From NCBI GenBank assembly GCA_964244065.1, contig CAXTHH010000003.1, positions 186,001 through 250,000 on the forward strand: a DNA stretch of 64,000 bases, given 5' to 3'. This stretch comes from JASLDZ01 sp964244065. Lineage in GTDB: Bacteria; Pseudomonadota; Alphaproteobacteria; Caulobacterales; Caulobacteraceae. The translations under genes and the position numbers were made by a program. Positions 25,032 to 32,641 of this stretch are shown here, piece after piece. The notes beneath the pieces are model-generated. The model saw only the letters and a list, made by a program, of their open reading frames with translations, was not told where the DNA came from and ran no database searches. How positions within the stretch are numbered: position 1 is the first letter of the stretch; the number at the start of each line of letters is the position of its first letter.

Positions 25032-25156
25032 GGGCTAAGCCTCCTCAGATACCGTTCCGCCACAAGGTCCTCGACGGGCTTCGGCAGGACGTACTGTTCG
25101 GCGTCACTTGGCTGGTTGAACCAAGCTCGCGCTTTTCCCGCCTGCTTCAGCCAGCC
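25028..25156 (-). pseudogene. Displaced toxin C-terminal tip A (42 codons, no start)
   Basis: An open stretch of 42 codons follows an in-frame TGA and has no usable start codon. It encodes GWLKQAGKARAWFNQPSDAE and then QYVLPKPVEDLVAERYLRRL before its stop. That stop overlaps the GTG of the immunity-like gene A as GTGA, repeating the effector-immunity overlap seen at 25504-25507. It therefore looks like the extreme C-terminus of a lost toxin, kept together with its immunity gene. The toxin family cannot be named from so short a piece. Confidence 0.6.
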
Positions 25157-25177
25157 TCAATCGGGATCGTGGAGTAA

Positions 25178-25507
25178 TCACAATCCGAGCGCGTCGAGGC
25201 GATCCAGTGCTTTCTGAATTCCGACCCGCCCCTCCGGCACGTACCTTAGAAGCGCGTCATCCTCGCCATGCGGGTATCCGATGAGGTTCGCCATTGATCC
25301 AACGATCGCGCAGCTGAACTCTTCCTCACCGACGGTTCGGCGCGGCCAGTCAACGTAGACCGTTCGGACAGCTTCACGATCAACTCCGATCAGCGTTTCA
25401 AACTCCCATTCGGGAAAGAAGTCTCCCTCCACGGCCGCTTGAAGTGAGCGCTTCACGACATCGATCTCGCCTGAGGACAGGGTCTCGGCCAGGTTGCTGT
25501 TGTTCAT
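25178..25507 (-). CDS. Probable cognate immunity protein of the T6SS effector
   Basis: This 109 aa acidic cytosolic protein has no signal peptide (NNSNLAETLSSGEIDVVKRS, FEFPEW-like FFPEWEFETLIGVDRE, SCAIVGSMANLIGYPHGEDD). Its ATG overlaps the effector stop as ATGA. A small acidic ORF directly behind a toxin domain is the standard layout for an immunity protein that masks the toxin in the producer cell. A cytosolic location fits a nuclease-type toxin. No named immunity family was recognised. Confidence 0.75.
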   Translation of the reverse strand: MNNSNLAETLSSGEIDVVKRSLQAAVEGDFFPEWEFETLIGVDREAVRTVYVDWPRRTVGEEEFSCAIVGSMANLIGYPHGEDDALLRYVPEGRVGIQKALDRLDALGL

Positions 25508-26784
25508 CTCAGAATCTTTAGGTAGGCGTCGGGATTGACGGGTCGGAACGCCGTCCCACCGTCCACGGCCCTCGGGTTCTTGATCACGAGCGTGTTCGTC
25601 GCCTGATCGTAGAAGTACTCTCTTCCGCCTCTCAGCGCACCCGACTGGCTCGGGTTGTTGATGACGTTCTCGATGTGCTTTGCGAATTGATCCCTCGTCC
25701 GGATGCCCAGACCGCTGAACTCGGCTTGTGAGGGATTGCCCACACCGAGAACATGCTTCTCGAAAGCGTGTCCGCCAGCGATCTCCCGGGATGTGAGCTG
25801 ATTTCTGAGGCGCACGCCCTCCATGACGTCGCTGGCGGCCCGGCGCTCAGGCGCCCCAGCCATGGCGCGAGCGGTTGCGGTCGCCGGAGCCGCCGGCTTC
25901 ACCGCAGGCTTGCCCACCTTCGGCGGCGGCGGGGCGCTCGCCTCTCCGCCGCTGCGCCCCACGCGGCCGCCCACGCGGCGGAGGAGCTGGCGGAAGAGCA
26001 CCGCGCCCAGGGTGACCACGGCGGCGGCCAGGAGCTTGGCGGCCTTGTCGAGGTCGGCCCAGCTGGAGGCGTTTCGGGTGAGGTCGAAGAAGGCCTTCAG
26101 CTGCTCGAACGCCTTCAGCGCCGCCGCGCCCAGCTGCCACACGGCGGCGGCGAACAGGGCGGCGTCCACCACGAAGCCGACGCCGATCACGTGGCTGGAG
26201 GCCCACAGCGCGAGCAGCGCCACCGTGGTGGCCAGCGCGGCGCCGCTGAAGAACTCGCGCATCTGCTGCGCCGCGTCTTCCGCCATGAAGGACGGCGAGC
26301 GGGCGCACACCCAGTGCAGCCGCTCCTCGAAGGTCTTGGGCAGCGGCGTGTCGGTCTTGGGCGGCCCCTTCTTGGGGTCGAGCGCGGGGGCGCGCACGCC
26401 GCGGGCGGCCGGCCCGATCACCGGATGCTCGGCGAACATCTGCGGCAGCTCGCCCGGCCGCCCGGTGGAGGCCTTGGGCTCGCCGTAGCCGAAGATCACC
26501 GTCAGCCGGCCGGTGCGCGCGCCGTTCAGGAGCGTGGCCACCAGCTCCTCGGGCGAGGCGACCGCCGCCCGCCGCCCGCCGGGCGCGCCGACCAGCTGCG
26601 CGTACTCCGCGCGCAGGCGCGACAGGGCCACGGGGTCGGTGAGCGTGCTGCGGAGGCCGAACTCCTGCAGCCGCTGCGCGCGCGGGCTGAGGAGCCGCGG
26701 CCACGGCAGGATCGCGGCGGGCGCCACCAGCAGCACGCCGCCGTTCCGCAACCTCAGGACCAGGACGCGCGTGCGGCCCGCCAT
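25504..26784 (-). CDS. Polymorphic T6SS effector with C-terminal nuclease-like toxin domain
   Basis: This 426 aa protein has three parts. The N-terminal region (1-170) is of unknown family. A central hydrophobic region with probable membrane-inserting helices (about 178-235 and 250-265) ends in a basic and Pro-rich linker (about 275-320). The C-terminal toxin domain (about 330-426) carries GGHAFEKHV (His339, His344), GIRTRDQFAKHIENV, GGREYFYDQ and GGTAFRP. That motif order resembles BECR-fold RNase toxins of CDI and Rhs proteins, which is a pattern-based assignment. The gene lies inside the T6SS cluster and overlaps its immunity gene. GGGGAGCG precedes the ATG. Confidence 0.8.
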   Translation of the reverse strand: MAGRTRVLVLRLRNGGVLLVAPAAILPWPRLLSPRAQRLQEFGLRSTLTDPVALSRLRAEYAQLVGAPGGRRAAVASPEELVATLLNGARTGRLTVIFGYGEPKASTGRPGELPQMFAEHPVIGPAARGVRAPALDPKKGPPKTDTPLPKTFEERLHWVCARSPSFMAEDAAQQMREFFSGAALATTVALLALWASSHVIGVGFVVDAALFAAAVWQLGAAALKAFEQLKAFFDLTRNASSWADLDKAAKLLAAAVVTLGAVLFRQLLRRVGGRVGRSGGEASAPPPPKVGKPAVKPAAPATATARAMAGAPERRAASDVMEGVRLRNQLTSREIAGGHAFEKHVLGVGNPSQAEFSGLGIRTRDQFAKHIENVINNPSQSGALRGGREYFYDQATNTLVIKNPRAVDGGTAFRPVNPDAYLKILR

Positions 26785-26869
26785 CGCTCCCCGCCCCCCG
26801 CTCGCGGCGGACCTTGCTCAAAGGACGGCCGCACGGCAAGCCTGCACGCCGGGGCGGGGAAGATCGGCG

Positions 26870-28351
26870 ATGTCGTGGCGCGAAGGCTATGTCACCGACG
26901 TCGCGTACACGCGCGGCGTCTACCTGGAGGCGGCGCCCGCCAACCTCTCCGTCTGCGCGCTGATGGGCGGGACGGCGGCGCCCGACCCGCGGCGGCCGTT
27001 CCGCTACCTGGAGCTGGGCTGCGGCGCGGGGGTCGGGATCTGCCTGTTCGCCGCGGCCAATCCGCACGCCGAGTTCGTGGGCGTGGACTTCAACCCGTCC
27101 CACGTCGCCTCCGCCCGGCGGCTGATCGCGGCGGCGGGGCTCGACAACGCCCGGGTGGAGGACGCCTCCTTCGCCGACCTGGCGGACGGAACGGGCGTCG
27201 CGCGCGGGCTCGGCCGCTTCGACTACGCCGTGGCGCACGGGGTGTGGACCTGGGTCTCCCGGGGGGTGCAGGCCGAGCTCGTGCGCGCGCTCGACCGGTC
27301 GGTGCAGCCCGGCGGGCTGGTCTACATGGGCTACAACAACATGGCGGGCTGGGCGCCCGTGCTGCCGCTGCAGCGCCTGCTCATTGAGCACGCCCAGCGC
27401 ACGCCCGGCGACAGCGTGACCAAGATCCGCGCGGCGCTGACCTTCGCCCTCGGCCTGCGCGAGGCCCAGCCTCGCGCGCTGGACCTGGAGCGGCTGGAGC
27501 GCGTGCTGGAGCGCGTGGGCGGCGACCCCGCGCACGCGCCGTCCTCCATCCTCAGCTACCTGGCGCACGAGTACCTGAACGAGCACTGGCGACCCGTATT
27601 CGCCAGCGAGCTGGAGGCGGACCTCTCCGAGGCCAAGCTCTCCTACGTGGGCTCGGCAGACCCGTTCGGCGCGCTGCCGCAGGTGACGCTGACGGACGCG
27701 CAGGCCAAGGCCGCGGCGGCCTACGCCGACCCGGCGGGCTCGCGTCGGCTGGCGGACCTGCTGGCCCCCGCCGCCTTCCGCCAGGACCTGTTCTGTCGCG
27801 GGCCCACGCCCCTCTCGCCGCAGGCCCGCGAGGCCGAGCTGCGGGCGGTGCGGCTGCGGCTGGTGGCTCCGCCCGAGCTGATCGAGCTGCGCCTGAAGGT
27901 GCCCAGCGGCGAGCTGGAGCTGGACGCGGCCGCCTACCGCCCGCTGCTCCACCGGCTCGGGCGCGGGCCGGCCACCGTCGGGGAGCTGCTGCGGGCCGTG
28001 GCGGACGCGGGCGGCCGCATGGGCGCGCTGGAGCTCCTGGCCGTCACGCTCGGCTCGGGCTGGGCCTCGCCGGAGGGCGCGCTGGCGGAGGACGAGGCCG
28101 ACCTGGCCGAGCGGCGCGAGCGCGTGCGGCGCTACAACCTGGCCATGATCGACAGCATGCGCGACCAGCCGGGCACGCGCATGGCGCTCGCCAGCCCGGT
28201 GCTCGCGGGAGGCGTCGGCGCGGCCCCGGTGCACGTGGCGGCGCTGCTGCACACGCTCGGCCTGCACCAGCCCACAGAGGCGGAGATGGAGGCAGTGACC
28301 AAGGTCGAGGGCGAGTGCGGCGCCCTGTGGCGCGCGCTGGAGATCGTGTGA
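26870..28351 (+). CDS. SAM-dependent methyltransferase with regulatory domain
   Basis: This 493 aa protein has a class I Rossmann methyltransferase domain (about 20-210; LELGCGAGVGICLFAAANP, GVDFNPSHV). A central helical region typical of methyltransferase-regulatory-domain proteins follows (IRAALTFALGL, SSILSYLAHEYLNEHW), then a C-terminal winged-helix-like part. The ATG at 26870 is chosen because similarity starts at WREGYVTDVAYTRG. It is the only plus-strand gene between the two halves of the T6SS cluster. The substrate is unknown; modification of an effector or surface structure is speculation. Confidence 0.85.
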   Translation: MSWREGYVTDVAYTRGVYLEAAPANLSVCALMGGTAAPDPRRPFRYLELGCGAGVGICLFAAANPHAEFVGVDFNPSHVASARRLIAAAGLDNARVEDASFADLADGTGVARGLGRFDYAVAHGVWTWVSRGVQAELVRALDRSVQPGGLVYMGYNNMAGWAPVLPLQRLLIEHAQRTPGDSVTKIRAALTFALGLREAQPRALDLERLERVLERVGGDPAHAPSSILSYLAHEYLNEHWRPVFASELEADLSEAKLSYVGSADPFGALPQVTLTDAQAKAAAAYADPAGSRRLADLLAPAAFRQDLFCRGPTPLSPQAREAELRAVRLRLVAPPELIELRLKVPSGELELDAAAYRPLLHRLGRGPATVGELLRAVADAGGRMGALELLAVTLGSGWASPEGALAEDEADLAERRERVRRYNLAMIDSMRDQPGTRMALASPVLAGGVGAAPVHVAALLHTLGLHQPTEAEMEAVTKVEGECGALWRALEIV

Positions 28352-28385
28352 GCCTCTGCTCGGCGGAACCGAACGCCCTGTCCCA

Positions 28386-28504
28386 CTCCGTCGCCCTCGG
28401 GCTTGACCCGAGGGCCGGGCGCCGGTCGTGCCGGCGGGCTGCAGCCGCGTCGGCGGCTCGGCTCACAGCGCTTGGCCCTCGGGTCAAGCCCGAGGGCGAC
28501 GGAG
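28386..28504. repeat. Composite palindromic element (family R2), copy 1
   Basis: Two 31-bp inverted arms (28386-28416 and 28474-28504) begin CTCCGTCGCCCTCGGG and end CCCGAGGGCGACGGAG. Each arm is itself palindromic (GCCCTCGGG...CCCGAGGGC). The 57 bp between the arms differs from that of copy 2 at 45317-45426. The element lies between the convergent ends of the methyltransferase and tssG, where it could act as a bidirectional terminator. Confidence 0.85.
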
Positions 28505-28514
28505 CTTTGTTAGG

Positions 28515-29567
28515 CTAGGCCGCCGCCAGCACCGCGTCGTCGCGGTCCGCCGTCGGGGGTGAGGAACACAGCCAGGTGGTCTGGCCGAGGAAGGCCGGCG
28601 AGGCCGGGTCGCCCAGGCGCACGGCGGGCACGTCGGTGGCGCGGAGCACCAGCTGCAGGTCGAAGCTGACCGCCGGGCCCACCGCCTCGCGCACCGCCTG
28701 GGTCACCAGCGCGCGCCGGCCACCGGGCTCGAAGAAGGCGCGGAAGTCGGCCAAGCCCATGGGGCCGAGCCGCAGACGGAAGCGGCTCTGCACGTCGTAG
28801 GTTTGCACCCCCGCCACGGCGTCGACCCCCAGCTGGGCGTAGCTGCGCCGATTGGGCGCGGGCGCGGCCAGGCGCGTGCGCTCCTCCGGCGCGATGTCGA
28901 TCCAGCGGCCGTGGAACTCGATCACCTCGGCGGGGAAGGCGAACAGCGAGGTGACCAGCCGGCGCAGGGCGCCCGGCGAGCGCACCTTGCGCCCCAGCGG
29001 GCCCGCAAGCCCCAGCAGGCCGCCGCCCGCCAGGCCCGCCCGCGGGCGCTGCGCCTCGAGCCCCAGGCCGATCAGGGCGGCCAGCGCGCGGCTGAACCCG
29101 TCCTGCAGCGGCGCGGCTTCCTCGTGCCGCACGGGCAGGCGGTACTTGGCCCAGGCGCGGTAGAAGAGGCTGATCGACCGGTGGTTGAACAGGTCGAGGA
29201 AGTCGGTGATCGCCGGGTCGCGCGCCCGCCGCCGCTGCACCACCAGGTCCGAATAGTGGTCGGGCAGCACGCCGGAAGGGCCGGTCAGCCCCATGAAGGC
29301 CACCGTCATCTCCGCCGGCGCACCCGGGGCCGCGGCGGGGCGGAAGGCGGCGATCTCCGCGCTGGCGTGGCGCATGCCGGGGGCGGCGCGGAAGCGCACG
29401 GGCTCCTGCGCCAGGCGCGCCCCCTCGCCCAGCGAGGCGGGCCCGTGCGCCCGCGCCGCGTTCAGCAGCCGCCGGATCACCTCGAACGCCTCTGCGTCGC
29501 CGAGGTCGACCGGAGGCGCGACCGCGGGCGTCAGATCAGCCGTCTTGTTCCTGTCCGCGCCGGCCAC
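28515..29567 (-). CDS. tssG: T6SS baseplate protein TssG (ImpH)
   Basis: This protein of about 350 aa belongs to the baseplate wedge (TssE-TssF-TssG). Family features include the early helix AFEVIRRLLNA, the MGLTGPSGVLPDHYSDLV motif, DFLDLFNHRSISLFYRAW, and later IDIAPEERTRL and RLRLGPMGL. No ATG lies near the expected start. GTG at 29567 (AGADRNKTADL) with AAGGGGA about ten bases upstream is preferred, and GTG at 29576 is the alternative. Either start overlaps the end of tssF by about 35-45 bases. Confidence 0.94.
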   Translation of the reverse strand: MAGADRNKTADLTPAVAPPVDLGDAEAFEVIRRLLNAARAHGPASLGEGARLAQEPVRFRAAPGMRHASAEIAAFRPAAAPGAPAEMTVAFMGLTGPSGVLPDHYSDLVVQRRRARDPAITDFLDLFNHRSISLFYRAWAKYRLPVRHEEAAPLQDGFSRALAALIGLGLEAQRPRAGLAGGGLLGLAGPLGRKVRSPGALRRLVTSLFAFPAEVIEFHGRWIDIAPEERTRLAAPAPNRRSYAQLGVDAVAGVQTYDVQSRFRLRLGPMGLADFRAFFEPGGRRALVTQAVREAVGPAVSFDLQLVLRATDVPAVRLGDPASPAFLGQTTWLCSSPPTADRDDAVLAAA

Positions 29568-31354
29568 GCCTGCCACGTCCCCTTGTCTCCCCGCAGCCGC
29601 AGCGAGGTGCGGCTGAAGGCGTTGATGCCGGCGAAGGAGGCGAACACCGCCTCCAGCACGCAGCCCAGCAGGAAGCTCCCGGAGCCCGACAGGCGCTGGT
29701 CCTCCCACTCGATGATCACGTCGGTGCCGCTGGTGAAGGCGATGCGCCCCCCCGCCGGCGCGCGCACCACGCCGGGCCGCGTCTCCAGACGGCTCAGCCG
29801 GTCGATGACCGCGCGGCTCGCCGCCGAGTCCGCCCCGTCGTAAAGGCTGAGCATCTCCTTCAGCACCGCCAGCCCGCCGCCGCCCGGGGCGTCCACCGAC
29901 AGGTGGTTGAGCGACAGGTGCGAGATGAGCCGCCAGAGCACGCCGTGGCCCCGCCGAGGGCGGAGCGGCCGGGTGGGCGCGGTCAGCGCCTCCACCTTCG
30001 CCACCTGCCCCTGCTCGGGCATGTGCAGGTGGGGGCGACCTCCCCCGAACGGCAGGCGGATCGCCGCGTCGCGGTTGGTGGCGGTGATGTCGACGCTGGC
30101 CACATGGTCCGCGTCGGCCGCCACGCCTCCGTCCGACCCCGTGAAGGACAGGAACACGTCGTCGCCCCCGCCCTCGTAGGGGCTGGCGCGCCGCGCCGCG
30201 CGCCAGAAACGCTGCACGGGCTCCACCCCGTCCTGCCGCAGGCCGAAGGAGAAGTAGGGCCGGTACAGCTGCTCGGCGCCCGTGCGGTCGCTGACGGTGA
30301 CGCGATCCACCGAATAGACCTCGAGCGTCGACTCGCGACGGGCATCGGGCGAGACGCGGTGCTCGAAGCGGCCGGGCTCCAGCCGGATCGGGTCGGCGCG
30401 GGCGGGGAACAGGTTGACCATGGGCGTGCAGAACAGCCGGAAGTCGCCCGGGCCGATCGCCTGCTCCAGCTGCGCCTCGTGCCGGTCGAGGTACAGGAAC
30501 ACCTCCAGCGTGCGCCCGGCGCGCAGCAGCGTCTTGGCCTCCAACCCCACGAGGTCGAAGAACAGGAACTTCTCCGGAAAGGCGAAGTACTCGGAGAGGA
30601 GGGCGTAGCCGGGCTCGGCTGCGGCGGGCTGGGGCAGGAGCACTTCGCCCTCGCCGAAGCCCACGGGCCGCACCGCATCGCGGCCCAGGAACACGGGGGC
30701 GTCGTCCGCCGCGGAGTCTGCCAGGGCGACGGCCAGCGTGCCGCCCACCACCAGCTCGTGCAAAATCTGCGCGGTCCGCGCCTCGCCGTGCAGGAACACG
30801 CGCAGGCGGTCCAGGCCGAGGTCGGTGAAGCTGCAGTCGGCCGAGAGGCAGCTCAGCGTCAGCCGCAGCACGGACGCGGCGTTGGGCGCGTGCGGGTTCT
30901 GCGGGGCCACGAACGGGGGCCCCATCAGCGAGGCGGCCGTCAGCTCGATGGGCCACAGCTCCACCGGGTAGCCGGTGCGATAGGTCAGGGGCTCGCCGTC
31001 CACCGCCTCGGTGACCACCGTCGCGCCTGCGGGCACGACCGTGCGCTCCGCCGCCTCCGCCTGCGGGGCGAGCTGGACGACGCCCATGGACGGGAACGGC
31101 GACAGGTAGTGCGGGTGCAGCACGCCGAGCAGCGACTCGGTCAGCTCGGGGAAGTCGTCCTCCAGCTTCAGCCGGGTGCGGGCGTTCAGGAAGGCGAACG
31201 CCTCGATCAGCCGACCGACGTGCGGGTCCTCGATCGCGTCCTGCGACAGGCGGAGCCGGCCCGCGATCTTGGGGTTCTTGGCCGCGAACTCCTTCGCCAG
31301 CTCGCGCATGTAGCGCAGCTCGGCGTTGTAGAAGGGCAGGACGTCGTCGAGCAC
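29531..31354 (-). CDS. tssF: T6SS baseplate protein TssF (ImpG)
   Basis: This 607 aa baseplate wedge protein opens with the family signature DDVLPFYNAELRYMRELAKE, followed by EDPHVGRLIEAFAFLNAR and HPHYLSPFPSM. The C-terminal part has LWRLISHLSLNHLSV, typical of TssF. The GTG start is six bases after the tssE stop. Length matches the family. It works with TssG and TssE beneath the VgrG spike. Confidence 0.96.
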   Translation of the reverse strand: MLDDVLPFYNAELRYMRELAKEFAAKNPKIAGRLRLSQDAIEDPHVGRLIEAFAFLNARTRLKLEDDFPELTESLLGVLHPHYLSPFPSMGVVQLAPQAEAAERTVVPAGATVVTEAVDGEPLTYRTGYPVELWPIELTAASLMGPPFVAPQNPHAPNAASVLRLTLSCLSADCSFTDLGLDRLRVFLHGEARTAQILHELVVGGTLAVALADSAADDAPVFLGRDAVRPVGFGEGEVLLPQPAAAEPGYALLSEYFAFPEKFLFFDLVGLEAKTLLRAGRTLEVFLYLDRHEAQLEQAIGPGDFRLFCTPMVNLFPARADPIRLEPGRFEHRVSPDARRESTLEVYSVDRVTVSDRTGAEQLYRPYFSFGLRQDGVEPVQRFWRAARRASPYEGGGDDVFLSFTGSDGGVAADADHVASVDITATNRDAAIRLPFGGGRPHLHMPEQGQVAKVEALTAPTRPLRPRRGHGVLWRLISHLSLNHLSVDAPGGGGLAVLKEMLSLYDGADSAASRAVIDRLSRLETRPGVVRAPAGGRIAFTSGTDVIIEWEDQRLSGSGSFLLGCVLEAVFASFAGINAFSRTSLRLRGDKGTWQAWPARTGTRRLI

Positions 31355-31360
31355 CGCGCG

Positions 31361-31834
31361 TCAGTCCCGCACCACGACGCCGCACTCGACGGGGTCGATG
31401 TAGCTGTCGAAGGAGAGCTCCTGGCGCTCCTCGCCCAGGTGCGCCGCGCCGGTGATGCGGAAGCGCAGGCGGCGGTCCAGCGGGTCGGGGTTGTCCAGCA
31501 GCACCACCTCGCTCACCGACACGCGCGGCTCCAGCCGGCGGACCACCTGCTCCACCTGCTCGACGAAGTCCTGCCGGAAGCCGGAGGAGCCCAGCGTCTC
31601 GTTCGTGAAATCGGACAGGCCGTAGGCCAGGAGCGAGCGTTCGAGTTCCTCCAGCTCCTCCGGCCAGCCGAGGAAGCGGCGGCGCGTGTTGAACAGCGCC
31701 TCCAGGTCTCGGCGCAGCCCGTCCTTCAGCCGGGCGAGCGTGGGCGCCTCGTCCCCGCGGCGCGCTGCGCCGTCGTCGATCAGGCGGTCCAGCAGCGAGC
31801 CCTGGTGCAGGCCGGCCGTGTCGCGGCGCGCCAC
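31361..31834 (-). CDS. tssE: T6SS gp25-like baseplate protein TssE (ImpF)
   Basis: This 157 aa protein carries the gp25/GPW lysozyme-like fold of the baseplate. It contains LKDGLRRDLEALFNTRRRFL, YGLSDF, and the C-terminal FRITGAAHLGEERQELSFDS. The N-terminal QGSLLDRLIDD matches the usual TssE opening. The GTG start is three bases after the tagJ stop. It joins the TssB/TssC sheath to the TssF/TssG wedge. Confidence 0.94.
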   Translation of the reverse strand: MARRDTAGLHQGSLLDRLIDDGAARRGDEAPTLARLKDGLRRDLEALFNTRRRFLGWPEELEELERSLLAYGLSDFTNETLGSSGFRQDFVEQVEQVVRRLEPRVSVSEVVLLDNPDPLDRRLRFRITGAAHLGEERQELSFDSYIDPVECGVVVRD

Positions 31835-31836
31835 GC

Positions 31837-32625
31837 TCAGGCCTCGGGCGCGGACAGGTGCACCACCTCGGAGAAGGGCACGACGTCGTCGCCCAGGAGG
31901 AGGCAGCGCTGGCCCAGGCCGCAGGTGAGCCCGCCCCGCTCCACCCAGTCGGTCTCGCGGCCGAGGCGGTGGGCGTCGGTCAGCGCCTCTCGGGGCGCGT
32001 GGTAGGTCATGGGCAGGTAGACGACGCCGGTCGGGCCGTCGCTGAGCTCCAGCTCCGCGGGGCGCCAGATCAGGTCCCGCGGCCGCTCCGGCTCGCGCAG
32101 CTGCAGCGACACCACTTGGCCCCAGGGCGCCCAGACGTACTTGCCGGTGGAGGTCAGGATCTCGAGCACGTCGGCGGTGCGGTCGTCCAGGTCGCGCACG
32201 GGGCTGACCGCCTGGCCGTCCTGCTCCAGGGTCACCGGCGGCCCCTCCTCGTCCGCGGCCTGGCGCAGGGCGGCGGCGTCCCCGCCGGTGCGACTCTCCA
32301 GCAGGATGCGCAGGCTGCGCTCGATCTCGGGCGTTGAGGGCGTCACCAGGTCGGGGGCGCGCCCGGCCTCGAACACCTCGTCGCGGTGCTTGGCGGCGCG
32401 CACCAGCTGGCGGAGCACCAGCACCATCGGGCCCCAGCTGGTGTCCTGCGACATGACGAGGTCGAGGTGGCCGTCCGCCCGCTCCCAGTCGCCGCAGGCG
32501 ATCAGCGTCTCCGCCAGGCGGAAGCGCAGGCCCACGTCGGCGGGCGCGCGCTTGACGCCCTCCACCAACGCGGCGCGTGCGCCCTGCAGATCGCCCGACT
32601 TGAGGGCCTCGCCCGCCGTGCTCAT
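31837..32625 (-). CDS. tagJ: T6SS accessory protein TagJ (ImpE)
   Basis: This 262 aa TagJ/ImpE protein has an N-terminal TPR-like part (GDLQGARAALVEGVKRAPAD, WERADGHLDLVMSQD) and a C-terminal SciE-like domain (ADVLEILTSTGKYVWAPW, YLPMTYHAPREALTDAHRLG). TagJ binds ClpV and the TssB N-terminus in Pseudomonas-type systems and modulates sheath recycling. The ATG lies 16 bases after tssC2. Confidence 0.92.
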   Translation of the reverse strand: MSTAGEALKSGDLQGARAALVEGVKRAPADVGLRFRLAETLIACGDWERADGHLDLVMSQDTSWGPMVLVLRQLVRAAKHRDEVFEAGRAPDLVTPSTPEIERSLRILLESRTGGDAAALRQAADEEGPPVTLEQDGQAVSPVRDLDDRTADVLEILTSTGKYVWAPWGQVVSLQLREPERPRDLIWRPAELELSDGPTGVVYLPMTYHAPREALTDAHRLGRETDWVERGGLTCGLGQRCLLLGDDVVPFSEVVHLSAPEA

Positions 32626-32641
32626 GGACGTCTCCGCGCGA

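Noticed and set aside
24996..25217. 73-codon plus-strand frame over toxin tip A
   Set aside because: It is Ser/Arg-rich with no start signal. The minus-strand tip/immunity overlap explains the segment better.
22160..28514. Search for integrase, transposase or attachment-site repeats at the edges of the effector island
   Set aside because: None were seen. The R2 palindrome at 28386-28504 is at one edge only and also occurs at 45317-45426 away from the island.
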